A stretch of 64,000 nucleotides of DNA, taken from assembly GCA_035222895.1 (NCBI GenBank), contig JAVYIG010000901.1, positions 139,001-203,000 on the forward strand. Direction: 5' to 3'. The notes below the pieces were generated by a model that was given only the letters and a program-made list of their open reading frames with translations, was not told the DNA's origin and searched no databases. Shown in pieces: positions 1 through 11,869 of the stretch (its first letter is position 1; each line of letters begins with the position of its first letter). A program made the translations under genes and the position numbers. The DNA is from Strongylocentrotus droebachiensis. Lineage: Eukaryota > Echinodermata > Echinoidea > Camarodonta > Strongylocentrotidae.

Positions 1-497
1 TAGAGTACCTTTAAATGAGTACAGTGTAATAAACTGCTAGATATTTCATATTTGACTTTTCATCCACTTATACACAATTTTATTGTACTATAGTTTTGTT
101 TGTAATTATCTTTACTACACATACAGGTAACATTTCAAATTTGTGTGTTTATTATATGTACCCAAACAGTGTTTTTCATGATAGTTTGAAGGTACCAGGC
201 TCGATTAGTATTCATGCTATTTTCAGGTTCATATTATCCTTCTATGTTATTGTAAAAACTTGTTTATACCTATTATTATGTGTTTATTATTGGATAATAG
301 ATTTCAAGTTTAATAAGAGAGCTTTTGACCTGCTAGACTTGCATATTTGAATAACTAAAAGTATGTCAAATAAAATACGATTGTTGAATAAAAGGAGTTC
401 TGTTGTTATGTTAAAAAGTACATGTATAATGCACTCTCAAATATTCGTTTCAATTTTTGTTTTCAAGTTCAAGTATTTTTCTAAATCATTACCACAG

Positions 498-658
498 CCT
501 GGGGATCGAGTCTATGTCTTCCAGCCTATTACAGGAACCTACGCAGATTTTTTTTTAGCGGCTGAGGATAGAGTCTACAAACTTCCAAACAACTTGTCTT
601 ATGAGGAGGGCGCTGTATTGCCCAACCCATATTTCTGTGCAATCAGATGTTTGAACAG
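498..658 (+). CDS. CRYZ: CRYZ-like exon a (first in window)
   Basis: Acceptor ACCACAG at 497 and donor CAG|GTACT at 658/659. It encodes GDRVYVF through AIRCLN, the end of the GroES-like domain, and leaves phase 2 (AG|G) into the next exon. Confidence 0.9.
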
Positions 659-3600
659 GTACTATTTTTCTGTGTATTCTCGGTGATTACAAATAAAATT
701 AGTGAGTGAAACCCTTTAAAGTTATGATAGTTATGCCGCGGATAAATGTTCATAGGCTCGTGGTAACAAGTTATACAATTTATTTCAAGAGGTACAAACT
801 ATGTTAGTATCTAAATATCTGAAAGGCATCAAACTAAAATCAAATGTTGCAAAATGCGAATTTCATATTATTTGTTCTAAAAACTGGTTAAACGGGATCA
901 ATACCATGATACACTAATTAAAAGTAAACAATGAAATTACACTGGCTATAATCCAAATCAATTACTGACAATGTGAATTTTTATTGCAGATATTAAAAAT
1001 AAAGAAAATCAGGCTCGACCCTAGTAAACATCCACTATGTCTATCTTATTTGAATACAGTCAAATCTCTATATAAAGATGACCCACGTAAGACAGAGAAG
1101 TCGGTCTCTATAGCCAGATGGCTATTCTATTTTGCATTATGATGGTCGTTAAAGCAGGTTTCATTGCAATCTAACATGCCTAAAGTCCAATATACACGAT
1201 AGACTAAAATCCTACCTATTTTTATTCAAATGATCAATTATTTGTTAGATTACCCTTTGAATGTAAAAAAAATGATGATCCTTTCTCTGTGACTTATTGT
1301 GAGACAATGTTGTTGTTTTGTATGTTAGGATGAATTATGTGATATTACCTTAGCCCTAATCAAGTGATCATCGAATATTGAAGAGATCCTTCACCACGTT
1401 GTGTCTCTGGACAACTATGTAAGAACTACACTACACGAAAACTACCTTCTTAACAATTATTAAACACTTAGCTCCTATCTTTTCCTCGGATAGTTTACCT
1501 CGGACAGCTCACCCCTATATAGGAACATTAACATATTATTGCTTAGGATAATTATAGTTTTCCTCGGGGTAGTTGTTTATTCATTCGTATATTTATTTCA
1601 TATTCGTTAAACTACATTCAGGGAAAATATTAAGACGTTTACATACTGCAAAACAATGATAATAACAAATCATTAATATCTTAGGAAATGTATAAAAATG
1701 TTCCATTTTACGACTTACATTAAATGGAAAAGGGAAACTTAAAAAAAAAAATTATGATGGCATTGTAAAACAAAAATGGGCTATTGGACAGTCTAGATGA
1801 TTCATGACCTATATAATCAACACATTAATTACTTTTAATGTATTTGAATTTAAAGCAATAAAATTGTTTATGTCAAACGTTGGGTGAATCTACATGTTTT
1901 CACGAAGTGACGGTAGTGAGGGTGCGATTTTCCTCACTACCGTCACTTCGTGAAAATTGCACACAGGTCAATGTATAGTTAATTCTGAATACATGTTTTG
2001 ATGATAGTGATGGATTATTTTGTTGTTTGTTAAACAGGGCGGGATTTAAGAGAGGTGAAACGGTTCTTGTCAATGGTGCAAGTGGAGGGGTAAGTTTTCT
2101 CGAATTTCAAATGTTGCATTAAAATAAATCAAACGTTATTAATTATTTAGAATATACATGAATCCAATTTTAATGAGATGATACGCACTACAATGAATAC
2201 AGACTGACTGAAGCTTTTCTTCGCTTTTCTTCTTTAGCTTTCGTTTATATTGTTTTTAAATCTGGTTGCTTATAAATTGTGTGCAAAAGCTACAACTGAA
2301 ACGTGGCTGAAAATAAATGACCCAGTGTATAATGTTAATGATTACGTGTTTGTGAGTAACGGCCGTAATACTCGTTGTGGAGGTGGGGAAGGCATTTATA
2401 TACGTGATGATTTAACCTTTTCTCGTAGATTGGATCTCGATATGAATACTGCTGAATTGGAGTCTGTTTTTATTGGAATAAAAAATAAAATAGAAATATT
2501 TTTGCTATTATTTATAGACTGCCGAATACACATATCGAAACGTTCATCGATCCTTTTAATTCAATTGTGAATATACTTAATAAAGAAAATAAATGTGTAT
2601 ACTTTGCCGGAGATTTTGATATAAACCAACTCGATGCCAATTACTGATCTCAAGATGTTAACACATGATTACACATACGGGTATACCTGCTTTAATAAGC
2701 ATACGGGTATACCTGCACGGTCAAGCGGAATCAAGTTCATAACTTGATGAAACAGATCTCTCATTGAGACGTATACTAAACCACCAGTACTCCCTGGCAG
2801 GCACGTAGCCACGGGGGGACACATTTTTTTCCCAGGATCGGTTGAACTTTTTTAGACCCCTTTTTTCACCTCGAACGATTACATGTATGTGCCCCTCCAA
2901 ACATCAAACTCTGGCTACGTGCCTGCTCCCTGGTAGGTCTAGCTTGAATCTCTCTCTCTCTCTCTCTCTTTACACAAATATTGCTCTGAATTGGCAATGA
3001 ATTGTGTATGAACCTAACCCTATTAAGTGTGTCTGTGTCTGTGTGAACGAGTACACGTAGCGGGGGCGGGGAAGGGGAAGTAAGACATAATTAAATAGGA
3101 AAACAATAATTTCAAACATACATGAAATGCATTGTTGTATTCTTCATCATTATTGTATACACTTATTCAATGTGCCAAATGTTAATTAGCCTATACATTT
3201 GTTTGTAATTGATTAATATTATATAATGTATCTGAAATAATGATACCGCATTTTGCATTTAATTACATCACTTATAATTGTTTAATAGGCCCTAATTACT
3301 TTTCAACTTTGAAGGTAACCCAAGGCTAAACTTCTTATTTCTGTTTTATGTAAATCATCCATTGGAATTGGGACAGGAGGCTTTATGCCACAGTAATTTA
3401 GTTAACTTTTTCTGTCCCTGGCGTTCCAATGGTTGATAACTATGTCTTATTTTGTATTGTGTACACTGATATGTAATGTTTTCCTTTGCCGAATAAATAA
3501 TAATAATAATAGTATAAAACTTCTTTTCGTTGGTTGATTTTTTTTTAAACATGACATGCAGCTACTTTATATTCCTGTTTTCCTGTTTTCTTCCTCAGTT

Positions 3601-6600
3601 TGGGCTGGGAGCAATTCAGCTAGCTCGTGGTTTAGGTGCATCTAAAGTGGTAGGCACGGCTGGGACAGAGAAGGGACAAGAATTGGTGAAGCAGATGGGA
3701 GCTGATGAAGTCTTAGATTACAAAAGTCCAGATTTTAAGAGAGATCTTAGGGTTAGTAAACACACCTTTTCAAACAATTTCAAAGGTCTGGTTGATGGAG
3801 CGTAGTTAAAATCATTTTTCTGCGTGAGAGTGGCAACAATAACAGAATATGTTCACACAATCGTTGAATTTAACGTTTATTGATTTCGTATGATAGTTAG
3901 AAATTTAAATAACAGTTCTGCTCGATGTTGATTTAAACAAAGGGTATGTTTTAAAGAGTAAGAAATTTATCGAAAATTGTCATTTTTTCAAAGAGGAACA
4001 ACCAACTCATAATAACACAAGGCAAAAATGGGGGAATTGTTATTAATTTGTACTCGATATGATAAAAATAGGAATGAATATAAGAGCCCTTTTGTACTTG
4101 AATTTTGGCAAAGGGATCATAAATCGTCGAAAATGTTCTGGAAACTCTGCAAATAGGTGGGGGGGGGTCATTTTTTCACTCCGCTAACGATCATGAGTTA
4201 CCCCATTAAATATGTACAGACAACACCAGGGTGTTTTGTTGATAACTTCCTCCTTGATTATTACAACTGAAATGTATATTTTTATAAAATTCGTTGTACC
4301 CCCCCCCCCTCCCCCCCCCCCCCATGGTGTAATTTGCTCTGTTAGCAATATCAATTAAATGAGACGACATTGCAAATCTCTTCATTTTTATGCATTAGAG
4401 CAGGCCTTCTCAACTGGCGGCGCGCGCGCCACTCGTGGCGCTTGCGGTCAGTCAGAGTGGCGCTCGGCTGTTCCAAAAAATTAATACAAATTAAAAATTA
4501 AAAATTAAAGAAATAAAAAAAAACTCAGAAAAATCAAAAAGTCGCAGTCGAAGTTGAGCCCAAAATGTAAGGAAGCCATTTTGTTTGTTTGATTTTCACT
4601 TCATTTTGACATTTTCCGTGTTTATTGCACCAAAATAACTACATAAATAACTTCCAGTGTAGATTTTAGCCAGGAATTGTACTAATTATTTCACATCAAT
4701 ATGAAATTATGATTGATGTTTTATGGAACAAAAAGGTGATAAAATGCCACATCTGGGCCTTAAAAAAGCCCCAAAATCCACTAGCTTCCGGGGGCTTCGC
4801 CCCCTGGACCCCACCAGGTATCGGCTTGGTCGCTACGCTCCCTCGTAACACAGTCACCAAACATACAGGTTGGCACTTCAACCTCAATTCACTTTTGTTT
4901 TGGCGCTTCTAATAAACTAGTTGAGAAGGCCTGCATTAGAGTAATGTTCATAGGATGCTATTATCATGTGATGATGATAATAATAATAATACAAATAATA
5001 ACAACAACAACGATAACAATTACAATAACAATATGAAGAAAAAAAAACAATAATAATAAATAATAATAACCTAATTTATTCTGGGAAATCTCATCAGCAT
5101 CAATACTGTTCTTCCTGACAAGGGTGCAATTGTGATAATCTCAAGTAAAGGTTCGTACCAAACGTGGGTATCATATCCAAGTATGTAAGCACAAAGCAAT
5201 GGTCGAACCTGGGCCTCGCACGTTGCATAAAATATACCATTGATGGTAACTTTTACATTAATGGTAACTTTCATGGAAACCTTGATTTGATTGGTTGTTG
5301 AGCTTGTTACCATGGTACTTAATAATGGTGGCAATTATTTCCATCATTAGTAAGGTTTATACAACGGGGTCCAGTGACCATTCGTATGAGACTCAATAGG
5401 CTTCTCAAATGCTATTTTATATCATTACTTTTGTTTCTCTACAAGTTCGGATCTTAATGCCATTTTTTCATTATCATTTTGCTCCTCTAAGAGTATAGGA
5501 TGTCTTTGGACCTAAAGGTGTGGACATCATACTTGAAACGAATGTTGATGTCAACTTCGAAATGGATATGAACCTCGCTGCTCGTTTGGGACGTATTATG
5601 GTATGAAATCAACGTCGACTTTTTTTAAAATCATAAACATGAAGTCGATCTTTAGATAACAGCATGGGTTCAATACATTTGTAGCTCGAAACGTCTTTTT
5701 TGAGGAGCGAATCATTTTACACTGAAGTAAAGTTGTTTACTGATTTGTATTTTGATTTTTTTTTTTTCAACCATGATTGAGTTCCACTTTTTCTTTTTTT
5801 GTGTATCAATTTTGTAGCTATTCAGGACAAGGATGTAAAACAGATTTTGTATTCATATCTGATTCTTGTCATCCTGTTTAAATATATTTTAATAAATAAA
5901 TGACAAAAAAGGGACCTTTCACCTGAATACATGGCCGGTGGAGTAAGAAATAGTATAATCAGTTAGTCGTTGCGCATTGATCTGATGTATGGTTGTTTTC
6001 TATGACAGGTGCTTGGCAAACGTGGTCAGGCGCTCTGCACTCCTCAGAATCTAGTGTTCAAGGAAACTACTGTCATGGGATGTGCTCTTTTCTTCTGTGA
6101 CTCGGTAGGTACACAAACATACAAACAGACAAACAAACAAACATGCATACAAACAAACAAAGGAATGAGCATGCAGTCAGGCAAACATCTTTGAGTCGGT
6201 ACTATATATTCAATTTCAATTCAATCTAATTTCCATCTTTAAACAAGAACAAGTATAACATAATATTAACACGTTGTAGTAAAATAATAATATAAGCATA
6301 CACATGGAGGGGCCTGGATACCCTTAGTAAGCAAGTTGCTTGTAAGCATAGCCAAACAAACATTATAAGACAGACAGACAAACAAACAAACATAATATAC
6401 AAACCTTGCCGTACATAAAATGGGTGTCAATCGTGAAATGAACAGGATTCTGCATATGAACACTATCATGCCCCCTACATCACACTTTCCGTTTAGTTGT
6501 TTCTCATTGTGGATTTGAGACACTCTTTCACACAGTGTTGAACATTTTGAACACTTCATATTCCACATAGCGTATTCACTCAATGTTGATTTTAATTGGA

Positions 6601-6930
6601 CTATCGTGTTGAGAGTGTGAATATTCATGCTGTCTCCAATTTGGTTGTGTCCAGAAGTTAAATTACCTCGAGCAAACAACATTATAGCTCTCAAGGGGGG
6701 GGGGGGGGGCTTGGGGACAACTGACATCTGAATATCAACTTTCCCATCTTGTGAGCGAGCGAAGTGAGGGAGCAAATACTTTGACACATTACTGGGTAAT
6801 TAATGCAGCAAAAACATGTAGTCTTGTCATTAAATCATACTGCATTAAGATATACGTATTGAAAACTAATGACTTCGCTGCCCGAGTATGAACTTACAGT
6901 TTCCCGCATTATTGGTGCTACCCCCTCTCA

Positions 6931-6976
<46 letters not shown>

Positions 6977-7824
6977 ATAAGAGTATACTATATACATGAT
7001 CTAGATTAGTTAAGGCCTATACCTTGTTTGTTGTTCATGTTTTTTAATTTTATTTATCCATTTGTATCTTGTTTTCAATTCACTTTCATTTATTTCTTCT
7101 TTACTTTGCAACCATTTTTAAATTATGCTTTTCTCCTCTGATAGTCTTACCTTATGAAACATTTTATGTCATTGCCTGCAAGAAGGTCATAGCAGCTTTG
7201 TATTTTCAATGGCGTGCAGTAAGTAACGATGTTCTTGCAGGAGGCTAATGTCATCTGCCTTACATTCTAACAAGGGAGTTTACAGATAGCACATGGTACA
7301 AATGACCCCAAATATCCACAGATCGTTTACACATGGAGAAGTTCCACTTTGAGCATCTTAGCATAATAACTGCCAAAGTCCAAGATGTGCTTCATGAATA
7401 CCTTTTGTTTGCCCTCTTGAAAAGAATACTTCCACCTGCGTAATTGCGTATCATAGAATGTACCGTTGGTGCATAAATGAATAATGTACATAACTTTCAT
7501 GAGCGCATATCCAGTATTCATCTCTGTGGGTTTTACCTTTTTGGTACAAATGACATTTATCTGCCCATGCGCAGATTGTATCTATGAACTGGCTTATTGT
7601 GTCTCTTTCTCCAGCACCCGTCCTCTATCAACTCCTTTCTCTCCTATTTTCTCTTCCAGAGTGAGAGAGTGAAAATGAGCGAGATTGTCGACCAAGGGGC
7701 AGAAGAAGGATGGCTGAAATCCTACGTCGGCTCGTCATTCAAACTCAGTGACGTTGCCGCTAGTCATAAATTCATTGAGAATCGGAAGGGCGCTTCTGGA
7801 AAGCTGATACTTTTGATCGATTGA
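498..7824 (+). CDS. CRYZ: Zeta-crystallin-like NADPH:quinone oxidoreductase, 3' six exons (gene span)
   Basis: Six exons (498-658, 2038-2089, 3599-3751, 5499-5600, 6009-6104, 7660-7824) join in one frame across GT-AG introns and give 242 residues ending in KLILLID and a TGA. The order matches the medium-chain dehydrogenase/reductase zeta-crystallin family: the end of the GroES-like catalytic domain (GDRVYVF, YKLP, PNPYF), then the Rossmann nucleotide-binding fold with the glycine motif GASGGFGLGA, the TAGTEKGQ segment expected to bind the NADPH phosphate, a GVDIILET strand, and the C-terminal GWLK...ASGKLILL strand. Family members are cytosolic, zinc-free one-electron quinone reductases, and some vertebrate ones also bind AU-rich mRNA. 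The first 75-80 residues should lie left of the window. No frameshift or premature stop is visible, so the gene looks functional. A closely related quinone reductase paralogue cannot be excluded. Confidence 0.93.
1897..1956. repeat. Perfect 25-bp hairpin in CRYZ-like intron
   Basis: Arms 1897-1921 and 1932-1956 are exact reverse complements around a 10-base loop. No family recognised. Confidence 0.85.
2038..2089 (+). CDS. CRYZ: CRYZ-like exon b
   Basis: Short 52-nt exon between TAAACAG and GTAAG. It encodes AGFKRGETVLVNGASGG, the first half of the Rossmann glycine-rich loop, and ends in phase 0. Confidence 0.9.
2270..2760 (+). mobile_element. LINE endonuclease fragment (CR1/L2-like)
   Basis: Translated fragments TETWLKINDPVYN, RCGGGEGIYIRDDL and, after a frameshift, YFAGDFDINQLD match the APE-type endonuclease of non-LTR retrotransposons (the GDFNINLL motif). 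Frameshifted and 5'/3' truncated; no intact protein. Confidence 0.7.
2938..2970. repeat. (TC)n microsatellite
   Basis: A run of TC dinucleotides in the same CRYZ-like intron. Confidence 0.8.
3599..3751 (+). CDS. CRYZ: CRYZ-like exon c
   Basis: 153 nt (51 codons, phase 0) after TTCCTCAG. It completes the glycine loop (FGLGAIQLA) and carries VVGTAGTEKGQELVKQ, the cofactor-phosphate side of the NADPH site. Donor AGG|GTTAGT. Confidence 0.92.
4401..4933. mobile_element. Non-autonomous hAT (Charlie/MER5-type) element with 8-bp target duplication
   Basis: Begins CAGGCCTTCTCAACTGG and ends with the inverted copy CTAGTTGAGAAGGCCTG. It is flanked by the exact 8-bp repeat CATTAGAG at 4393-4400 and 4934-4941. 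The 533-bp interior codes for nothing recognisable; a 24-base foldback of GGGGGC/GCCCCC type lies near 4786-4810. It sits in the intron before CRYZ exon d. Confidence 0.85.
5499..5600 (+). CDS. CRYZ: CRYZ-like exon d
   Basis: 102 nt, phase 0 on both sides, acceptor TATAG and donor ATG|GTATGA. Encodes DVFGPKGVDIILET...LAARLGRIM, the strand and helix after the cofactor loop. Confidence 0.88.
5815..5905 (+). mobile_element. LINE 3' tail, truncated copy
   Basis: About 90 bp matching, in opposite orientation, the 3' end of the LINE at 14885-15820 (shared GTAAAACAGATTTTGTAT and CTGATTCTTGT words). 5' truncation is typical of LINE insertions. Confidence 0.65.
6009..6104 (+). CDS. CRYZ: CRYZ-like exon e
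   Basis: 96 nt, phase 0 on both sides, acceptor TGACAG and donor TCG|GTAGGT. Encodes VLGKRGQALCTPQNLVFKE and TVMGCALFF, matching the VVGSRG and IIGVTLF strands of the family. Confidence 0.9.
6931..6973. repeat. (CT)n microsatellite
   Basis: About 43 bp of pure CT repeat in the last CRYZ-like intron. Confidence 0.9.
7258..7590. repeat. Unclassified interspersed repeat, copy 1
   Basis: Matches 33735-34050 in inverted orientation over about 300 bp (shared GGTACAAATGAC and CCACAGATC ends, GAATACTTCCACCTG, CTTCATGAA). No terminal inverted repeat or coding seen. Confidence 0.7.
7660..7824 (+). CDS. CRYZ: CRYZ-like terminal exon with stop
   Basis: Acceptor CTCTTCCAG. Encodes SERVKMSEIV, GWLKSYVGSSF and the conserved ending GASGKLILLID followed by TGA at 7822-7824. 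Confidence 0.92.
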   Translation, partial: SERVKMSEIVDQGAEEGWLKSYVGSSFKLSDVAASHKFIENRKGASGKLILLID

Positions 7825-8250
7825 TTGGTTTCATATTATACACTGTAAAGGCCCACTGTACTACTTGGAGCTACTTGATCCCTCTATATAGAAAACAATG
7901 CATAATCGGTGACCATTGGTCCCCCATGATCCTCTTGTTCTTATGTTAATTGAGAGCCGAGTTGATGAGATAGCCACCTGTCAGTGACCTTCCTGGGTGG
8001 TCTAATCCCTCCTAGCCAAACTAGTACTGACGGCCTTTAAAGGCTATTGACATAGCCTATCGCGAAAATAAAAACCTCCTTTAAAGAATTAATTTTTGCG
8101 AATGAACATCCCCCTACTTTTCTATTTCTCACCCTTTCCCCTCTTCATCTCAATCTTATTACAAATCCATCCCTTTCTCTTTCATTCTCATCTTCTCTCT
8201 CTCTCACTCTCTCTGTATTTGTCTTCCATTTCTCCCCGTTTCTCAACACA
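7825..8250 (+). other. CRYZ: Probable CRYZ-like 3' UTR and start of intergenic DNA
   Basis: Non-coding. A candidate polyadenylation hexamer AATAAA lies at 8067-8072, about 245 bases after the stop. Most of the stretch (7855-8045) is an interspersed repeat with a second copy at 14490-14740, so the 3' UTR appears largely repeat-derived. Transcript end not proven. Confidence 0.4.
7855..8045. repeat. Interspersed repeat in CRYZ-like 3' UTR
   Basis: Shares long stretches with 14490-14740 (CCTCTATATAG, TTGGTCCCCCATGAT, GATGAGATA, CCAAACTAGT). The second copy is interrupted by about 70 foreign bases beginning AGTGGCGGATCC. Confidence 0.7.
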
Positions 8251-8251
8251 G

Positions 8252-8935
8252 TCGTGGACGAGTGGTGTAATCACTTGACCGGAGATGTAAAGGTCATTGG
8301 TTTTATCCCCAACACTGAACTCTTTCCTTAAAAGGCTATACTGTATTGCTTCTCCTCATCAACCAGAAGATAAATGGTAACTCAGTATGATTCGATCGCG
8401 TCTTAAATGGCGCCTGACCGGAATGCTCCCCAGGGAGAGGACTATGTTTGCAGAATGTGAGGGTTATTATGATGCTCCATTTCTCTTGATAAATTGGTAT
8501 GTAGAGTAGTATTTTTTATGGATTTATGGACCCCTTTGAAGACCAGCTTTTAGCTGAAAAGGATGATCCTTCACATTATGTGGAAGAAAAAAAAAAGAAG
8601 AAAAAAAATATTTGTACATGTATTTGTTTCATTTTATTTATTGGTAAAACACTGTTTAAAAAAACTATATACATGTAAAATAGTATTAGTACTATAATTT
8701 GAATTTGTAATGTTTTGCCCTAAAATTGATTGTATTCTATTGTATTTATATGTATTGACTAGATGCATCTGTGCTTATGTATTTTGAATTAATTGTAGGT
8801 TGATTAGTATATATTAATTATAGTTTGTAAATATGATATTGAATGTATTATTATCTAAGTATTGCCAGCTTTGTAAAGCGCTTAGAAACATTGTAATTAG
8901 CGCTATAGAAATATAATGTATTATTATTATATTAT
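8252..8935 (+). mobile_element. tRNA-derived SINE with inserted DNA
   Basis: The head resembles a tRNA gene: an A-box-like GGACGAGTGGT and a B-box-like GGTTTTATCCC at 8258-8311. The tail AGCGCTATAGAAATATAATG followed by TATTATTA at 8900-8930 is a typical SINE end. Bases about 8510-8860 look like a separate AT-rich insertion with LINE-tail character. Boundaries approximate. Confidence 0.45.
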
Positions 8936-9059
8936 AACAAATCATAGTAAATAAATCAGTAACATAATGACAATACTAAATAATTGTATTCCGTTCGTTT
9001 GATATACATTATGAACTAGCAGGAGATAATACAAAGAGCAGGGAAGGTGTATAGCTCAT

Positions 9060-9111
9060 GAAAGGGGGAATGGTAGAGCGAATGGGGTAGAAAGAGAGAG
9101 GATGAGAGAAA

Positions 9112-9159
<48 letters not shown>

Positions 9160-9480
9160 AAGCAGGGAATGAAATGAGTATAAGTAAATAATCATATTAT
9201 TCCTAATTAACAAAACTACACATTGCCTAAAAAAAAAAACCTATATACATACATGTAATGCATGTACTAGAAGTAATACATTTATGCAAATTAAGAGAAG
9301 TCAAAATTCGGCGAGAAAACGATAATCATCATGCAAGTACATGGAAGAAGAGAGAAAATGTCAGGTTAAGAGAAAGGGGAAAGAAGGAGAGAAAGAAAGA
9401 GAGGGGGAGAGAGAAAGAAAGAGAGGGAGAGAGGGGAGAGAGATATAAAGAGAGAGAGAGAGGGAAAACTCCAAGTAAAT
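9060..9480. repeat. Two (GA)n-rich microsatellite tracts
   Basis: Near-pure GA repeats at 9116-9155 and GA/GGGA-rich sequence at about 9345-9465. Low complexity; no gene. Confidence 0.85.
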
Positions 9481-9601
9481 ATAACAATAGCTGAAATATA
9501 AAGAAAACCAGCAGGCTCAAAAAGTGACATTGATTTATTGACTCAAAAGTAAGATAAAAATATGCAAGAGGGAATGAGAGGTATTTCAAGATTATGGCAA
9601 G

Positions 9602-11290
9602 CAGTGGCGGCGGAGCGACTTCCAAAGTGGGGGGGGGGGCACCAACAAAAAAGGGCACTTTCTGGGAAAAAAAGGGCACCTACAAAGGGAAATCTCAAAG
9701 CGAAAATAAACAATTTTTAGACATCGGTATATACTCCTAAATTTAATTACATTATCAGGGATGATTTCAATATTTGTTTCTCTTTATACATCGTATAAAA
9801 TATTACTTTTTAAAGCATCATACCTTGCAGTTGGGTGTGATGGTCGAAAAAATCATTTGGGAGCGAGGAAAAATATAAGATTTGTGAGGTCACAGTGCGA
9901 AAACTATATCTTATAAAGAAGAAAAAACCAATCCTCATCGGGTTATAAATAAGCACATTTTCATAACAGCAAACTGGAAAGACCTTTGATAAGTAACATA
10001 ATTATAACATCTATAAATGTGAGCGAGAGTAGCGAGCGAGCTTTGGGAGACATTGCTCTTAGTCGCTTGAAATTAGGGGCACGTTTAATGAATAATGATG
10101 AGAGGAAAGGGGGACACTTATCGAAGGGATAAGACACTAATAAGAAAATAAAAGGAGAACGTGTCAAAGTACAAAGGGTTATTATCAGAGGTGAAAATGG
10201 GGCACTCACCAGGGATGAAAAGGCACTTATGAGAATGGAAATCGGGCATTTGTCGACGGAAAAGAGGCAACCATCATATTTTGATAGGGGCATTCATGAA
10301 AAAGGGATAGGTTCCTCATAAGAAAGGAAAAGGGGCACGTATCATTGTTAAAAAAGGTTAATTATCAGAGGTGAAAAGGGGCACTTATCGCACCTGAAAA
10401 GGGGCAAACACCATATATGAAAGAGGCACTTATGAGAATGAAAAAGAGGCACTAATAATAAATGGAAATGTGCATTTGTTGAAAGAAATGGAGCACCGAT
10501 CAGATTTTGATAGGGGCGTTTATTGGAGGTGAAAGGGGGCTTTTATGAAAAGCGGAAATTATGAAGGAAAAAGAGCTTTTATTAGGAAGGAAAAGGGGCA
10601 CGTGTCAAAATAAAAGGGGGTGTTATTAGAGATGAAAAGAGCACTTATCAGGAGGAAAAGGGGGCACTTGTCAAAATAAAACGATTGTCTCTCAGAATTG
10701 AATAGGGTCATTTACCAGACATGAAAAGGAGCACTAATAGGAGAATGAAAAAGGACTATTTTCATAGGTGAAAAGGGGCATTTATGAAAAGGCGAAGGGC
10801 TCTTTGTTAAATGGGGGCACTTGTCATAAGGAAAAGAGGCACTTATTAAAAAGGAAAGGGGGCACATGTGAAAATGTGAAAAACATGTGAAAATATAAGG
10901 TCCGCTTATCCGGGTTAAAAAGAGGTAGTTATTAAAAGGGAAAGAGGCACTTCTTACAAAGGAAAAGGGGCAATTGTCAAAGTAAAAGGGGCACATCTAA
11001 GATTTGAATAGGGCAATTATCAGAGGTGAAGGAGGCGCTTAACAAAAGTGAAAAGGGGCGCTTCTTGTATCCCAAAAGAGGCACTTACTAGAGATTAAAA
11101 AGGGCACTTATGAGAATGGAAAATAGACACTTATGGCAAAGCAATAGGGGCACTTTTTATGTAAAAAAGGGGCGCTTCTTACAAAGTTAAAGGGGCACTT
11201 TTCCCATGGAAAAAGGGGCACTTTTTGGGTACTTGAAAAAGTGGGGGGGGGGCACTGTGCACCCCTGCCCCCCCGGCTCCGCCGCCTCTG
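9602..11290. mobile_element. 1.7-kb hAT-like element filled with a GGGGCAC minisatellite
   Basis: Left end CAGTGGCGGCGGAGCGAC and right end CCCGGCTCCGCCGCCTCTG are inverted repeats. The flanks carry the exact 8-bp repeat ATGGCAAG (9594-9601, 11291-11298), as expected for hAT insertion. The interior is dominated by dozens of degenerate units of the type AAAAGGGGCACTTAT, at about 25-35 base spacing, with no transposase. Partial relatives lie at 13845-14315 and 50505-50760. Confidence 0.8.
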
Positions 11291-11299
11291 ATGGCAAGG

Positions 11300-11560
11300 T
11301 AAGGGATGGTGGATTTACGATACCTTTCGGTATTACATTTAATCGTCGGAAAACCGGTCACGTCGTGCAACTGTTTCATGCTTGAGGTGGACTTGGGAAT
11401 GGGCAGAATGTGCTTGTGATGATCGGAGTTCCTGAGCTTCTGTCCAATACTGAAAAAAAGTGAATCCCTGCTCGAAGATAGTGAAGTAAGGTTGGTTATG
11501 GCAAGGGCATACTTTGTAAGCATTAGCAAGGGCAAGGGCATATTTTGTAATCATTAGCAT
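11300..11560 (-). mobile_element. LINE 3'-coding fragment, split by the hAT element
   Basis: The minus strand reads HHKHILPIPKSTSSMKQLHD and NTERYRKSTIPYL, resembling the C-terminal tail of non-LTR ORF2 proteins (RYKNSFIPYL-type). Across the hAT element the frame continues once one copy of the 8-bp duplication is removed. Short tandem duplications occur at 11498-11560. Confidence 0.5.
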
Positions 11561-11869
11561 CTTTTGTTAAAAGATGCTACTATAACGCAACTCTAAAGCA
11601 GATCCAATGCACTTTGAATTTCAATGAAATAGAATAGGATTGTCATAGTTTAGTTTTAATAGGCAAAAGCTTTCTATGCCTGACGCGTATTGTTTGGAAC
11701 AAATATATCAACGGGAATAGCCTACGTGTGATGTGTCAAGTTTTCATATTAATACGAAGCTTTCACTTTATATATTGCTATAATTAAGGTTTCTCCGTGT
11801 AAATATACATATACTACATGTAATCTGTGGTGTATTAAAATTCAATGAACTGTGCAAAAAAAAAATTGT

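Noticed and set aside
96..350. Additional upstream CRYZ-like exon
   Set aside because: The open frame has no similarity to the N-terminal GroES-like domain and no suitable splice pair.
6266..6787. 173-codon minus-strand frame in a CRYZ-like intron
   Set aside because: Poly-Pro from a poly-G run and no family resemblance; it lies between well-supported exons of the other strand.
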